Shown here one piece after another: positions 46,590 to 59,842 of a stretch of 64,000 bases of DNA (position 1 is the first letter of the stretch; the number at the start of each line of letters is the position of its first letter). Made by a program: the position numbers and the translations under genes. The notes below the pieces were generated by a model, which worked only from the letters and a program-made list of their open reading frames with translations, was not told where the DNA came from and did not search any database. This DNA is from Metellina segmentata (taxonomy: Eukaryota > Arthropoda > Arachnida > Araneae > Tetragnathidae), in assembly GCA_947359465.1 (NCBI GenBank), contig OX375880.1, positions 25,806,714-25,870,713 of the forward strand. Reading direction: 5' to 3'.

Positions 46590-47769
46590 GTCCATGACGT
46601 CATAGCGAGGGCTTCGCCCATACCTCGCTTCCAATCGCAGATCCCCGGGGATTGCCACGCAATCCCGTTTGGTTTGCTTCGCAAACCAATACTTCTTTCG
46701 CAATCGATTTCAATTTTTTTTACTTTAACAATTAATACACCCTAAACTAATAGCCGCATGAGTAAAAAATTTTCTGCCTCTTGTTCCCTGTACAATTTTA
46801 AGAAAACCGTGTTAATCTCCAAACTTTACGATCCGTACTTTGTACTTTCTCAGTAAGCCGTCTGATAACAGAGGGAAATAAGTGAGCCTTTTTCCTCGCC
46901 AAATAAAAATAAATCGTTTTTATGGCAATTGTTGCTACGATAAATTTGATATCTGGCAAACCCGATAATCAAAAATGCAACCCTCATATGCGTGCCTGCT
47001 CCGCGAAATAAAAAATACGAAATTTGTGTGACCAAATTTTGATTGCATCGAATTTATTTATGAACAACCAATTTTAAAAATAACTGTACCATAAGAAAGA
47101 GTGTAAGGTAATGTATTCAGTGATGTTCTCATATTTAAAAAATAATGGTTTTTGCTGTAGATATAACGGTTGTAACAAAAAGTAACGAAAATATCCAAAG
47201 ATTCCGAATTTTGTATGACCAACTTTTGATCGCATCCAATTTAATTATTAACCGATTTGAAAAATAATAGTACCGTAAGAAAGAGTACATTCTGCGGTAT
47301 ACTGCGATACTTAAAAAATTAAAAACTAAAAGTAATAAGATATAGATACGGCAGTTTTAAAAAAATAGTAACAAAAATGTCCCGATTTTTCCCGAATTTC
47401 AAAAAAATATTATCAAGAACCAAATTGAAATTTCAAAAAAAAACTCGACGAGCTGCAAAAATTTACGTTGAGAGGTACTCTTTAAAAAAAACTCACGGCT
47501 GAAGACTGAAAATTTGTATGTGTTTTGCACACTCGCGGAAGAAATTTCGCTTCTTCAATTTTGACACTTATTAAACCCTAAACTAATAGCCGCATCGGAA
47601 AAAAAAATCTTAATAATTGTCCAGGGAATACGATGAAGAACAAACCATGTTAATTTCGTTTTTTTCCCGATCAGAACTTTCTCGGGAAATCGTCTAAGAA
47701 TCGAGCTAAACAACACAGTTTTCAATCCTGCGGCGTCGGCGGCGGTAACTTTTTTTTAATATAGAGAGA
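46590..47769 (-). mobile_element. Helitron remnants (minus strand)
   Basis: The start at 47769 reads A|TCTCTCTATATT then CGCAGGATTGAAAACTGTGT on the minus strand, as in the 20.9-kb Helitron. A second related block (CCTAAACTAATAGCCGCAT) lies at 46740-46870, and short GC hairpins (GGGCTTCGCCC) near 46610. The true 3' end is not clear. Confidence 0.6.
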
Positions 47770-47779
47770 TATAGATACA

Positions 47780-50040
47780 TAGTGTTTTCCCAGAAAGGTC
47801 TTCCACTAGCTGCGAATCTGTATGCCTTCTTTAAATATTTGCTGCCTTCTTTTGGCCCTCCTTGCATCTGTTTTCTTTTAAAAGTGTGACACTTTATGAA
47901 AGCTAACCTCCTAAGAGCCTGGGACTAATCCAGGGCTAAACAATTCTCTGTGTTCTTTTGGCTTTACTGTAATATTTACATTTTACTTGTGTCTCTTTCC
48001 GAATTAGAGAGATGCTAAGAATGTAATCTAACAGAGGGGCCCAACAACTAATAGAGGGTTAAACCTGTATTAATTGCGGTCCGTTAAGGATGGTCACTTT
48101 TTAAGTATCGTACTTTTTCGAAAAGTGGCACAAGTTTTTTAAAAAAAAAAGTAAATTTTTCAGGAGATGCAAAAGAAGATAATAAAAATATCTGAGCTTA
48201 TCAAACTTTTCAATTTGCAGTTTTGCCGAAATTATGTGTTTCCATGGTTTATTCGAGCTTAACAGAACTGTTTGTTCATTGAAAAATGAAATTTTTGTTT
48301 TGCGTTGCGTCACTTATCTGGAAACTGTGCGCTTTTATTCGCAAATACAAAGGCAGATGGATGGCAAAGACGAATGGATGACAGAAAATTTTGAAGCCAG
48401 TTAGAAATTATCTATTAATTTTACCAGGTGTCTCATCTCTTCAACACCACGCCGAAACGCATACAGATATAGTATTGCATCTCACTACAAAAATAGACAG
48501 ATGCGTCATCCAAATCGAAAACAGCAATCGTTAAATCCAGGATGTGCGTATTGCGTTGTTTTCATAACGGCAGACAGAATGGTACGTAAGAATGAGCCAG
48601 CCAATGATCACGTGCAAGCCATAACTATGTGGAGTTCTATGATATACGTTTTGTGAAAGACGTTATTTTTTCGATCAACGTAGTAAATATTTCAGAAGCA
48701 ACATTTGCCCTCATTGAATCCGAGAGAAGCGAAAATAGTTACACATAAGTAATCGAACAGCATATTTGTTTTAAGGTGGTCTCAAAATATGAAAAAAATC
48801 CAATTTTTTATTTATCTTAAAAAATAATATAGATATTTCTTAATAAAACGACACCACACAGTTCTTTTTATCATACGTAGAACCGAAACTATTAAAGTTT
48901 GTATAAACATGACAGCTGCAAATCCAATGAGCCTTCATAATTTTAAACGGTCTTTTTCTCCTTTTGTGTAAAATGGGATTTCACTAGTAAAAATAGATAT
49001 AACTTTACAACAACTTATCACAAATGAACGAAATTTTCAACATTTACTTTTCAAATACATTTCTTTAATTTGTCTTCAGCAACTGTGTGTATCATATTAA
49101 GTTTTTTTTTTATAATTTTGTTTTATAACTTTGTATACTATGTGTTTTATAAAGTTTTTTAACAAAATATTTAAAAAAAAAAAATTTAATTGTTTTAACC
49201 AAAAATCCCGAATACAATTTGTCGTATGAACTCTTAGAAGTTAATTAATGCAAAAATGAAGTGATTTGTCACAAAATATTTTGTAATATATCAATTTTGA
49301 CATTTTTAAATTTTAATAAATAAAATTTTAAAGTTTTGAAAATATTAAATAGTTATTATAATTTCAAAATACAATGAATACCAACAGAAAAGATTTCAGA
49401 ACAAAAACTTAAAAACTAAATATTTTAGAATTTTGAGTCTCAGATCCACTTAAGATAAAGGAATTAAATAAAGGATCTTACCACAAGATATTCTAGCATC
49501 CGTCGATAGAGTGTGTTACTTCGATAATTATATTCAATCTCATATAATATTTCCGATGATGATGAGATTGCTTTAAGTTTCAATTAACATAAAAGACAGA
49601 TGGTTTGAAAAAGTCTCTTAACTTCAAATGTCCAAGCTTATTGGGAGTAGAAGAAAATTCTCTGTTTAAAATGATGACCATCCACTTGAATAAATTCTAT
49701 AGAGTTAAAAGACAATTTTTGATTAGTTCGTTTCCGATTTATTTTAAAAAAAAAACTATTTTTCAAAAATATCAGTCTGATTAATCATAAAAATACATTT
49801 TTCTCAAACACTGAACACGAAACACAAGTTCAAATTTAGTTCAAAGAAATGTATACGAAACTAAGTTTTGGGTGTGTTGCTTATTATTATGACAAAACAC
49901 AAAAAAACTTTCCGACAAGTATTTATTAAAATTTAAATTTTGATGAAATCATCTGCAATCATTGTTGAAAACATTTAAAAGTTAACGTTCTAGAAAATTC
50001 TAAACAAAATACGTTAAAGAAATAATAACGTTCATGAAGT
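47780..50040. other. AT-rich non-coding stretch
   Basis: No coding frame or terminal repeats recognised. Confidence 0.5.
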
Positions 50041-50048
50041 CAAATTAA

Positions 50049-50924
50049 GGGGGTCCAAAACACAAAAAACGTTTTTGAAAAAAAAAAAAAGATTTATATA
50101 TTAAAAAACTCTCTGCGTCTTTCTGCTTGAAATGACGTCTGAATCATGTTTCTATCTTAATTGGAACGAGAGATAGGATTAATTTTGTGGTTCGTTGTTT
50201 TCAAAATCTAACACTCAGACAGTTGTTGTCATGGCAACAACATCTGTGAAAGACGTTATTTAAGTCTACGGAGACCTTTAAACTATGCAGAAAAAAGGTA
50301 GAACTTTCAAAAAAACAAACTAAACCAAAGATTTAAGAGGAGAGAAGGAGTTAGATACTCATCTGGATGCTCTTAAAGTGTACTTAAATATTTTATTAAT
50401 TGTAAATCTGTCTTTAAAACTTTAAATGCGTTTTTCTCAATGATGCATTTTTTACGATTTCCTGTATTCAAATTGTTATAAGTCAAAAACCGATAAAGTT
50501 TAAGGGGTGAAATTTGGAATACATCTTTTTCAAACATTATACTTTAATTTCGATTCAGCAAATATGAAACAATAAAAATATAACTTTAAAAAAAAAGTAA
50601 CTTAGAATTTCTAGAAGTTTTCATTAAAATATTTTTTATTTTTTATAGAATTAATGTTTTTAAATTTGCTGAATCAGAATCAAAGTTTATAAATTTGAGA
50701 ATAATTTACTGCAAGAAATTTAAAAATTGACCTAGAATATTTTGAATTTTAGCAATTTAAAATGACACCCCTTTAAAAAAATTCAATTTAAAATTTTAAA
50801 AAACGTTTTGGAAAACTTTTGTGTTGTGATTTTGTTCAGTTGTTAGATGGGTAAACAGTACAAAAAAAATTCTAAATATTAAATTAATTAATAAAAATGT
50901 TTTTCTAATGTGTCCCGGACCCCT
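50049..50924 (+). mobile_element. TTAA-flanked non-autonomous element copy 2
   Basis: Left end TTAA|GGGGGTCCAAAACAC and right end GTGTCCCGGACCCCT|TTAA form imperfect inverted termini. TTAA duplications and purine-rich ends suggest a Kolobok-like or piggyBac-like mobiliser. Non-coding. Confidence 0.75.
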
Positions 50925-51186
50925 TTAATGTTAAGTTCTGTAGCATGAAATAATTCGTTAAAATGTTTTGATTTTTCAGCTTATTTGCTATTTTATTAAT
51001 AATGAAACAAAATGTGCTAATCATTGAAAAATGTATCTTTAACGCAAGATATGTGGCTCTCTCTAACCTCACTTGAAAATCTTTCATATTTGAAGTTGTT
51101 CTAAAGAGAGACGAATGGATGGCCTATTCGATCTGAGCAGAACTAAATATAATGAAATTAAGATTAAAATTAGCATTTAGACTCCT

Positions 51187-51474
51187 GAATTTCATTGAAT
51201 TAGAGTTTAAAAGTATTCTAAATTTCATTGGATTAGAGTTTAAAAGTATTCTGGATTTCATTGAATTAGAGTTTAAAAGTATTCTGGATTTCATTGAATT
51301 AGAGTTTAAAAGTATTCTGGATTTCATTGAATTAGAGTTTAAAAGTATTCTGGATTTCATTGAATTAGAGTTAAGAAGTATTCTGGATTTCATTGAATTA
51401 GAGTTTAAAAGTATTCTAAATTTCATTGGATTAGAGTTAAAAAGTATTCTTGATTTCATTGAATTAGAGTTTAA
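51187..51474. repeat. 33-bp minisatellite, left half
   Basis: About 8.7 units of AAAAGTATTCTGGATTTCAT followed by TGAATTAGAGTTT. The 33-bp period is a multiple of three, which keeps frames open on both strands; I do not regard these as genes. Confidence 0.95.
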
Positions 51475-53323
51475 GGGGGTAGGGTCACACTTTTCGACCC
51501 AAAAACCCATTTTTCAATTTTTGCATATTTGAAAACTACAGACTTTTGTGCTTCTAATGGTGTTAAAATTATTTCTCTCGCTATAACAGAAGTATTTTTA
51601 AATATTTTTTAAAAATTGTTTACGATCCGTCAAATGCTGAGTTCTACGTCTACTCCTACCAAAACAAACATCTTACTGCTTTCTAAGCCTCCCTATTTAT
51701 TTTTTAAACACTTATTTTTAATTGTATGAGTGACAACGTCTAAAAGAAATGAATTGAATTAACTCTCGTGTTTTTATTTTAAAGCAAGCTGTTTTCATGC
51801 TAGTATTTGCTTATGTCAAGTATTTGCTTCTAACTTTGATTTTATTTCTTCAATTGTTGTTTGAATATCGTTTTAGTTTAGCTTATTGTGTTATTTTTTC
51901 TTTAATGCATAGTATTTTAAGTAAATAAACAATGCCACGTTTTAGTAATCGATGTAGTGCCAACTATTTTGGAAATAGCGGTAGTAAGAAAGTTTCTGGT
52001 GTGATTAAAATTTTTCAGCTCTCGCAAATTTTGCATGGTCTGCGGTACTTGAAATTTTTAGGTGACGGTTTTGATCAATTTTTAGGTTTTTAGGGTAAAA
52101 GATTTAGCTGTAAAAGATTTAAAGCCGTACGGAGATTTGCAAGTTGAAAAGCTGGAATGTGTTGAGTACATTGAAAAGCGAATGGGAACGCGAATAAGAA
52201 ATTTAAACTCAAGATGAAAGGGAAACAAATTATGTGATGAAAAGTTATTGGGTGGACGTGGAAGGTTAACTATTGTCATAAAAACAATACCGATAGCATA
52301 AAGTCCATGAAACAAGCTGTATGGGCTTTCTTTCATAAGGTATAAACAGATGAAAACCCACAGCATGGTCTTTGCCCAACAAACGAAGACACTTGTTGCG
52401 GTTACAATCTAGCGACTGCATTAGGTGAAAATTATAACCATAAAAACACATTACCAGCAGATGTTATAAATTACTTTAAATATATTTATAGAGACTTGGC
52501 AGATCCTGATCTGTTTGCCAAATACTTACACGGCAAAACTCAAAACTGCAATGAGAGTGTAAGTAGCATTATCTGGTCCCGGTTACCAAAAAAAAATAAT
52601 ATTTTGTTTTTAAATTATAAACATTAAAAAGTGGGACGATAAAACTATTGCCTCATATAACAAGGAGAACATTGCAAAAAGTAATGTTCTTTCGACATTA
52701 GGTATTTCTCCTCGAGTACACAGCTCGGGCGATGAAGGCAGCAGATCAGAATAGATTACGAAAAGAATAGATTACATGACATTTAAACAAATATTAAAGA
52801 CGCAAGAATAAAAAAGAGGCAACAGAATTGTAGATTGGAAAATAACCTATAAGATGAAACAAAAAATCCAAGCTATGGTGCTGGTATTAATTGTATACAA
52901 ATAAGTGTTTCCTTTAAAACTGTTTTTCTCAAAACCATGTTTTTCGCCATATAAGGAACATTTTCTCAAAAACCACTGAACTTAGCAACTTAAAACTTTG
53001 CATACTTCATAAAGATACTTTGTTACATATTTTAACCAATGGGATTTCGAAAAAATTAATTCAGAGTAGATTTACAAGATTAAATATGTTGAAATTTCAT
53101 TGTTTTTCAGAAAAAACATACATAGTTCCACATAAAAAATTAAAAAAAAAATAATGGGACATTAAAATCATAAAAGCCTTGGTTAACGTATGTACTATAG
53201 TCCAGGCAATATACAGTAAAAAATTTAGAGACATATAATCAATAGAAATTTTTTAAATGTTCCTTAAAAATGTCTGTTTTTAACATTACTGAGATAGGGA
53301 TTCTGGTTCGTGACCCTACCCCC
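51475..53323 (+). mobile_element. TTAA-flanked DNA transposon with Mutator-like transposase remnants
   Basis: Inverted ends GGGGGTAGGGTCAC / GTGACCCTACCCCC, flanked by TTAA at 51471-51474 and 53324-53327. Inserted in the 33-bp array. Carries a decayed transposase (51931-52600). TTAA target and purine-rich termini fit Kolobok; the protein remnant is not piggyBac. Confidence 0.85.
51931..52600 (+). pseudogene. Mutator-like/Kolobok-type transposase remnant
   Basis: Begins MPRFSNRCSANYFGNSGSKK. After a large deletion it reads FLGDGFD, VKDLKPYGDLQVEKLECVEY, IEKRMGTRIRNLN, KLCDEKLLGGRGRLT, then shifted fragments including FFHKV, YRDLADPDLFAKYLHGKTQN and NESVSSIIWSRLPK. This is the order of motifs in the 'Mutator-like transposase domain' family. 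Interrupted by stops and shifts. Confidence 0.75.
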
Positions 53324-53640
53324 TTAAAAGTATTCTGGATTTCATTGAATTAGAGTTTAAAAGTATTCTGGATTTCATTGAATTAGAGTTAAAAAGTATT
53401 CTGGATTTCATTGAATTAGAGTTTAAAAGTATTCTGGATTTCATTGAATTAGAGTTTAAAAGATTCTGGATTTCATTGAATTAGAGTTTAAAAGTATTCT
53501 GGATTTCATTGAATTAGAGTTAAGAAGTATTCTGGATTTTATTGAATTAGAGTTTAAAAGTATTCTGGATTTTATTGAATTAGAGTTAAAAAGTATTATG
53601 GATTTCATTGAATTAGAGTTAAAAAGTATTCTGGATTTCG
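53324..53640. repeat. 33-bp minisatellite, right half
   Basis: About 9.5 further units in the same phase and orientation as 51187-51474. One unit near 53460 has lost a couple of bases. Confidence 0.95.
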
Positions 53641-53649
53641 ATAAAATCA

Positions 53650-54380
53650 TTCGTCAAGAAATCAAAAAGAAATGTAACAACGTTGAAACTTTAAAATGAA
53701 ATACAAAGTGACAAAAAAAAATAACCTCAGATAAGACTTCGAAAGGACGTAATGTTTTAGGTTGATGAACACTTTCAAACACACTGTATAATTATACAAG
53801 AGGAAATTTTCAAGTCTAAATTATTGGTATAGTCATGGATACCGGTATAAATATACAGCTCAATTTTGTTTATGTTTCATAGAATAAAAGCAATAACTGG
53901 ATAACAAATACTAAATTCAAGCTGTTTGAAGTAATAAGTAATATAGATTCGAGTTCTTTATAAATATACAATAAAACACATAGGACTTACCCTAGGATAC
54001 AGGATCACTTTCCGACAGGCAAATTTTTGCCTAACAACAATACAATTTTTCAGCATACCAATAAATGTCCTTTGTTTGTCAACCAGCTTCAAGAACGAGG
54101 GATGAAATAAAAACATCTTGTTTATTCTGAAGAACATATGATCTTAAGGAGATGCAAATGTCCTTGAAAATCGACCGCTTTGTAATAAGTATGTCTTTTA
54201 TCTGTTTCCGGACATCGGCCCAAGATAAATGCACAGCTATTCTAAACAAGACCTTGGCTCAACGGAGTTCTGGATAATAAATTGAACAACAAGGTCACTG
54301 GAACACACACAACATGAATGACTGTTACCCTTATTAAAATGGATATTAGTGAGACATAATTTGAACATTGTCTTTGGACG
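53650..54380. other. Non-coding stretch
   Basis: Nothing recognised. Confidence 0.5.
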
Positions 54381-54534
54381 CTGTTACAGAGTCCCGGGAA
54401 AGAAGTCTTCAACAACTGAATAATTATTTTCTCGACTTGGCAATTGGTCTATTTTTAGATCAAGCAAGCGATTTTGACTCAGAGTGGAAAAAGGTTCTGA
54501 CGTCAGCTTAAAGTTCTTCGAAACGAGGATAGGA

Positions 54535-54700
54535 TTGGATTTAGTCAAGGCCGGATGAAAAGACAGGCCCCGAAAGTAACGACGAGAAAGGAAGTCACGT
54601 GACCATCTTAGTCGGATCTTCTGCCGATCTTCGCTCGTTGAATCAATTGCATATCGTCGTTGCTCGGATAATACCCGATATGTGACATTTTTGTTTTTCA
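54535..54700. promoter_or_regulatory. Small GC-richer island with CACGTG palindrome (candidate regulatory)
   Basis: In AT-rich surroundings, contains AAAGACAGGCCCCGAAA (also at ~57.9 kb, inverted) and GTCACGTGAC, a perfect E-box palindrome of the CLEAR type. A 105-aa minus frame (54384-54701) covers it but has no motifs. It could be a promoter, but no transcript start can be shown. Confidence 0.3.
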
Positions 54701-54759
54701 AAACAGGTTATTTGCGTCTCTTTCAAAAGAATATTCATAATATACACACTAAATGTCTA

Positions 54760-56530
54760 TTTCAGATGATGATCCAGAAAAAATACACGAAATCATACCG
54801 GCATTTATCAAACTTTTCAGACAGCGCACTGGTGTTTTTTGTAATCCTTATATAAATAATATGCCTGATAAAAAATGTGGATGTTTTAAAGGAAACGTAA
54901 GAAAAATAGCTAAAAATTACCATAAAAACATATATACATATGCCATATTTTTTACTAGTTTTTATTCATTTTTTTTTTCTAATATTTTCTGAAGATCGGG
55001 TACCAAACACGGACCCAATTTGACAAACACTCCACTGAAATGTACAGTTTTAAATACATGTAGTTAGTAGGTAAGGAAAACTACTATTTTTAATTATAAT
55101 TTACTCTTCAGTATATTGAAGAAAATTACAACTAGACACAAATAATGTTCACATATACTGAAAAAATTGATGTATTTAAAGAGATAGCACAATGATAACA
55201 TAACAAAATGTATATTTATAATACAAAAGAAAACAATATTTATCTCTCACTATCAAATATCTTTGTTCAACTAAAATAGCAAGATAAAAGCATAGGGTAA
55301 GCATTAAATCATTTCTCATAGCTAGTCTGAGTATAAACACAAATTAAAGTAGAATTCTAACAATGAAACAACTAGAACAAATGGAAACTAATGTTCAGTA
55401 ATCTACCTTCTCATAGAACAATTTAAAACAAAGTCAGATGCTAATACAAGATGATAAATTGTACAACAGCTGCTTTTAATCACCTTCCTTCAAAAAACAT
55501 CTTTAAAACAGAATTGTAAATTGATTTGGAATATTTTTTCAAGACAAATGGGCACTAATTGCTGTATGTGAATAGATGACCTTTAATGACATTAACGTAA
55601 TTTGAAAAGGAAACGTATCAATTAATTAAAGTATTACATTCCTAGCTATAGCTAGAACTGTAAGTGCAAGTAGTGGAGATCTAGTATCCGCTATACGGTA
55701 GTCGCCAAATTAAATTTTTGCGCTAAATCAAGATGGCAGCCAATCTAAGCAAATCCAAGCTGAACGTCCAAAATCCTGACGTTTTTCTAAACGGCATTTC
55801 TTTTCTCACTTTTTGACATCTTTCCGACAATTTTTAAAAATCAAGGAGTTAAACCTGGACCTAATTGATGAAACAACGGACATGTTTAGAGTAAATATCA
55901 CACAGAAAAATTAGAATATTTGCAAGTGAAATTTGTTTCATTGTATTAAAAAGGTTTTTCCTTTTTAAAAAATTATTCCCATTTATATATTCCTACTTAT
56001 CTATCCTGATATTTTACTTTACTTTTTAAAACGCTACTTGCAAACGCAATCCAACGAACGAAGCATTGTAGAATTCTTTATGAATAGGGTTAAGCCTTAA
56101 AACTGGATGAAAAGCGCAAAAACTGAATCCACTGCCATAACAAATCAAATAAAGGGAAGTGAGCAACAAAAGGGGAAAAAATCGTAACTTACAATCTGCA
56201 TTTTCAGAAATCAAATTTAATCCATGGAGAAAAATAGCGTTCCACATCAACTGCATATTCAAATATTCAAAGAAAAACCAAATTTAAATCACTAAGCAAA
56301 ACAAAAATATTGTAACTTCAATTTCAAAATAAAAATCAATCCAGTGAGAAGAATTCCAGTCCAAAATTTCCAACACCAAAATCAAGAATCCAGGGAGAAA
56401 AATAGAATAACGAATCATTAGACGTGTAATATCGTCAGGAAAAACTTTAAGGTTGCCACAAAAATGATAAAACAACAAAAACCACATTTGGCAATAAATC
56501 GTCCAAAAGTTGTAACTTAGCATTTTCTTC
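54760..56530. other. Non-coding stretch
   Basis: AT-rich; short frames (54753-54992, 56026-56262, 56284-56574) lack recognisable motifs. Confidence 0.5.
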
Positions 56531-57009
56531 ATACCTAATGTGACCATACGTCCCGTTTTGAACGGGACAGTCACGTTTTTAGGTAGGATGTCCCGTTGTC
56601 TCCAACCACAGCTTCGGGGCGCCGAAATGTCCCGTTTTCAGAAAGTGATCAACCCACAGTAACAATTTCATAGATGGGCGCGAAAAAAAAAACAGACGGT
56701 AGCGCATACTGCTGGAAAATACTGTACTTTTTGAACTGTTATTTTTTGTCCAGTTTTTTCCAATAGAAGTGTTCTTTAAATTGTTTATTTGTTTTGCTTT
56801 CCTTCGCTGTAATCTTTTGAGAGCAGGAAATGGAATCTGTGATTTCTCGAACATGAGCAAGGTCAAGTTCGTGAAGGAAAAAATATGAAAATTACAATCT
56901 GAAAATTACTTTCTTAAAAAAGGTCATATTTTTAAGTATCGATCTGATGTAAAATTTTCCGCAGATTTCAAATCCGTTAAAACATTTTCTTTATTTTTAA
57001 CGATCTAGG

Positions 57010-57345
57010 AGAAAGAAAAAAGAACTACATAACTCCAGTTAAAACTTTTTATTAGTTTTGTTCTTCGGCTGAAAGCGTTGCTCGGAAAATCAAACGGAAA
57101 CACGGAAAAAATAAATTTAGAATATGTCATATCTTTATGCTGTTACCATTCAAATGACAACAATAATAATTAAATTCCATTAAATTCATTTAAAAATGTT
57201 CTATATTCAATTTTAAAATTCGGGCTTCGTACAAAAATTGCAAAAAATTCGGACTACTTGTGTGCCAAATTCCATTATTGTAAGTGCCATAGATTCGTCA
57301 GGAGCGTACACACATACACTTCCTTTTTACAATAGTTACAATAGT
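57010..57345 (-). repeat. Helitron-like dispersed repeat, inverted copy
   Basis: Reverse complement of the 7.9- and 39.5-kb repeats: GCACTTACAATAATGGAATT, TTGGCACACAAGTAGTCC, TTTTTTGCAATTTTTG. Confidence 0.6.
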
Positions 57346-57555
57346 AGAAAAAAATACATTTTTAGAAATCCTGCCAAGAATTTCATTCTTATTAAAAATC
57401 AACACTACATATTCCTTAGCAAATTTGTTGTTCAGAAAATATAAAACCAGATAAATTGTTTATTTTCACGTGTTCACACACACATTTCTGGTTTTTTTTT
57501 TCATTACTAAATAAAAACTGTAAAGAAGTATGTGTTTTTTTGAATACTCATACTA

Positions 57556-57763
57556 TCTCTCTATATTTAAAAAAAAAGTTACCGCCGCCGCCGCAGGATT
57601 GAAAACTGTGTTGTTTAGCTCGGTGTGTTGTTAGACGGTTTCCTGAGAAAAAGCACTGATCGGAAGAAAACGAAGTTAACATGGTTTGTTCTTCATCGTA
57701 TTCCCTGTACAATTATTAAGATTTTTTGGCGAGTTTAAGCAAACAGGGGGCGGAGCCCTCTTG
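57556..57763 (+). mobile_element. Short non-autonomous Helitron
   Basis: A|TCTCTCTATATTT start, GCCGCAGGATTGAAAACTGT interior, GGGGGCGGAGCCCTC hairpin and TTG|T end. Homologous along its length to 20898-21107. Confidence 0.8.
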
Positions 57764-59842
57764 TTACCTAAAAATGAGTCGGTATCCCGTTTTGCGGGAA
57801 AAAATAAATGGCCACGTTATATGCAAATGGTCGTTGTTTACTCTTCTCGTAGTCCAAGACGCATACTAAATTGATCAAGTGAAATTTTGGTTTCGGGGCC
57901 TGTCTTTCTAGTTGGCCTTGGGATTTAGTGTTGTGACGTCAAGATGCTTAATGCAGAGTTTTTGTGGTTCCTGTAAAGTGCTGGAAAAAAATTGAGCGAA
58001 TTTAACAAAGAAAACAACTTTTAAACAAACACGACACATTTAATAAAGTTAAAATTTTTAATTATTTACATTATTAAAGTTGTTTAATCGTAATAGTAAT
58101 TCGGGTCCTCTTCGCCTTTTTGTAGTCTGTTTATTTTTCACATAATTCAATTTTGCTTGGAATGTTCTGCAAAGAATATTCTAGGTCAGGGGTCGGCAAC
58201 CCACGGCTCAGCTGTGGCTCTTTTGATGTAAAATTGCGGCTCTCCAGTTCTATACGAAAAAAATAATAATTTATCATCAAAACCCTTAACAAATAAGAAA
58301 ATATATTTTTAAGTACCTAATTTCTCAATAGCCTATATTTTCAGAATTGTTAACTAAAAATCTACGCTTAACATGACCGTAATGAGATAAATTTAAACTA
58401 TTGTTTTGTTCTTAGAGATGAGAATCCGTGACCATGTTGTCTTTCAGCCAATTGCATTCCATTTCCGTCTCACTCAAACAGCCACCGTCTAGTGTCTAGA
58501 CAACACGTCTAGATGATGAGATGGTGAGATCTCAGATGGTGAGTACGTTAAAGATTGTTTTATAGGTGTATCTGAAGAACTGTTTTGTTATTTTAAAAAC
58601 AAAGCAGAAATCATGAAAAAAATCAAAGATTTGCCATTAACTGCTAAAGCAGTACAAGATAGAACTTCTAAAATGTCTTCAAATGTAACACATATGCAAG
58701 TGGAAGACATTCTACTGGCTTCTGCCTTATCACATGCTATAGATGAGTCTTGCGACATAAAAGACACGGCACAAGTTACCCTTTTCGTCAGGTATATGTC
58801 GTCCCAAGATCCAAAAGAAGAATTGCTATGAGTGCTACCGCTCTCAGGGCAAACTCGTGGAGAAGATATAGCAAATGCTGTGCAAAAATGCCTGGAAGAC
58901 AATGGAATAGATAGAAATAAAATCGTTTATGTAGCAACGTTTATGTGATGGAGCCAGAAGTATGGAAGGAATACATAGAGGAGTAACATAAATTCTTCAG
59001 AAAAAAATAAACCACGAAATTCTAACATTTCACTGCATAATTCATCAAGAAGTGCTTTGTGCCCAAACATTTCCGGCCGAAATAGTTGAGATCATGAACT
59101 TGGTAATTAAGATTATTAACAGCATCATGGCAAAAGCACTCTACCATCGCCAGTTTAAAGATTTCCTTGAATAAATAGATAGCCAGTTTTTTTTACCTAC
59201 TTCTGCACAATAAAGAGCGATTGCTTTCCAGAGGTAACGTATTGCAACGTTTTGCTTTGTGCTTGAGTGAAATAAAAACATTCTTCAATGAAAAAAGCAT
59301 TGACCATCCCGAACTGGAAGAAGACAAATGGCTGCAAAAATTCAACTTCATGTTAGATACCACAATGAAAGTAAATGAACTAAATCTAAAACTGCAAGGA
59401 AAGGGCAACCCAGCCTACGCCTTGCATGAAGAAGTAGTTTGTTTCGAAAAAAAATTACTTCTTTTTGTTGAAGACATGGAGAGCGGTAAATTACTTCATT
59501 TTAAAAATGCAACTATTGACACGAATTACTTCAGCATAGCTTTAAAAAACATGAAGGATGGATTCGCTGAGAGATTCGAGCAATTCAAAACAAACAAAAG
59601 TACTCTCGCGTTCATAGTAAATCCTCTCAAAACAAATACAAATGAGATCAACATTGACCCATTTGGAATTGATGTTGGATCGCTTCAAATACAATTGCTA
59701 GATTTGAAAACCAAAGACTTGTGGAGTGGCAAGTTCACAGAACTCAAGAGCAAGTTGGAAGAGTTGAAGGTCCAGAAATGCATGCACATCGCGCAGCACA
59801 AGTGGATAGCTCTATACTCTGTTTCACCTTAACTTGTCAGTA

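Larger units (their letters stand above)
56536..57819. mobile_element. Non-autonomous hAT-like element with GTCCCGTTTT ends
   Basis: TAATGTGACCATACGTCCCG at the left and AATGGCCACGTTA at the right, with subterminal TCCCGTTTT copies at both ends. No clear duplication. Contains Helitron-family sequence at 57010-57345 and 57556-57763. Confidence 0.65.

Noticed and set aside
51124..51532. Open frames of 126-128 aa on both strands with repeated LEFKSILDFIE / NSNSMKSRILL units
   Set aside because: They come from a 33-bp minisatellite whose period is a multiple of three; both strands are equally open and the frame runs into a transposon TIR.
51475..53323. piggyBac assignment from TTAA flanks
   Set aside because: The coding remnant has Mutator-like transposase motifs, not a piggyBac DDD domain; Kolobok-type fits better.
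54384..54701. 105-aa minus-strand frame as a gene
   Set aside because: No domain, no splice or start context, and lies in non-repetitive DNA without other support; kept only as a candidate regulatory island.
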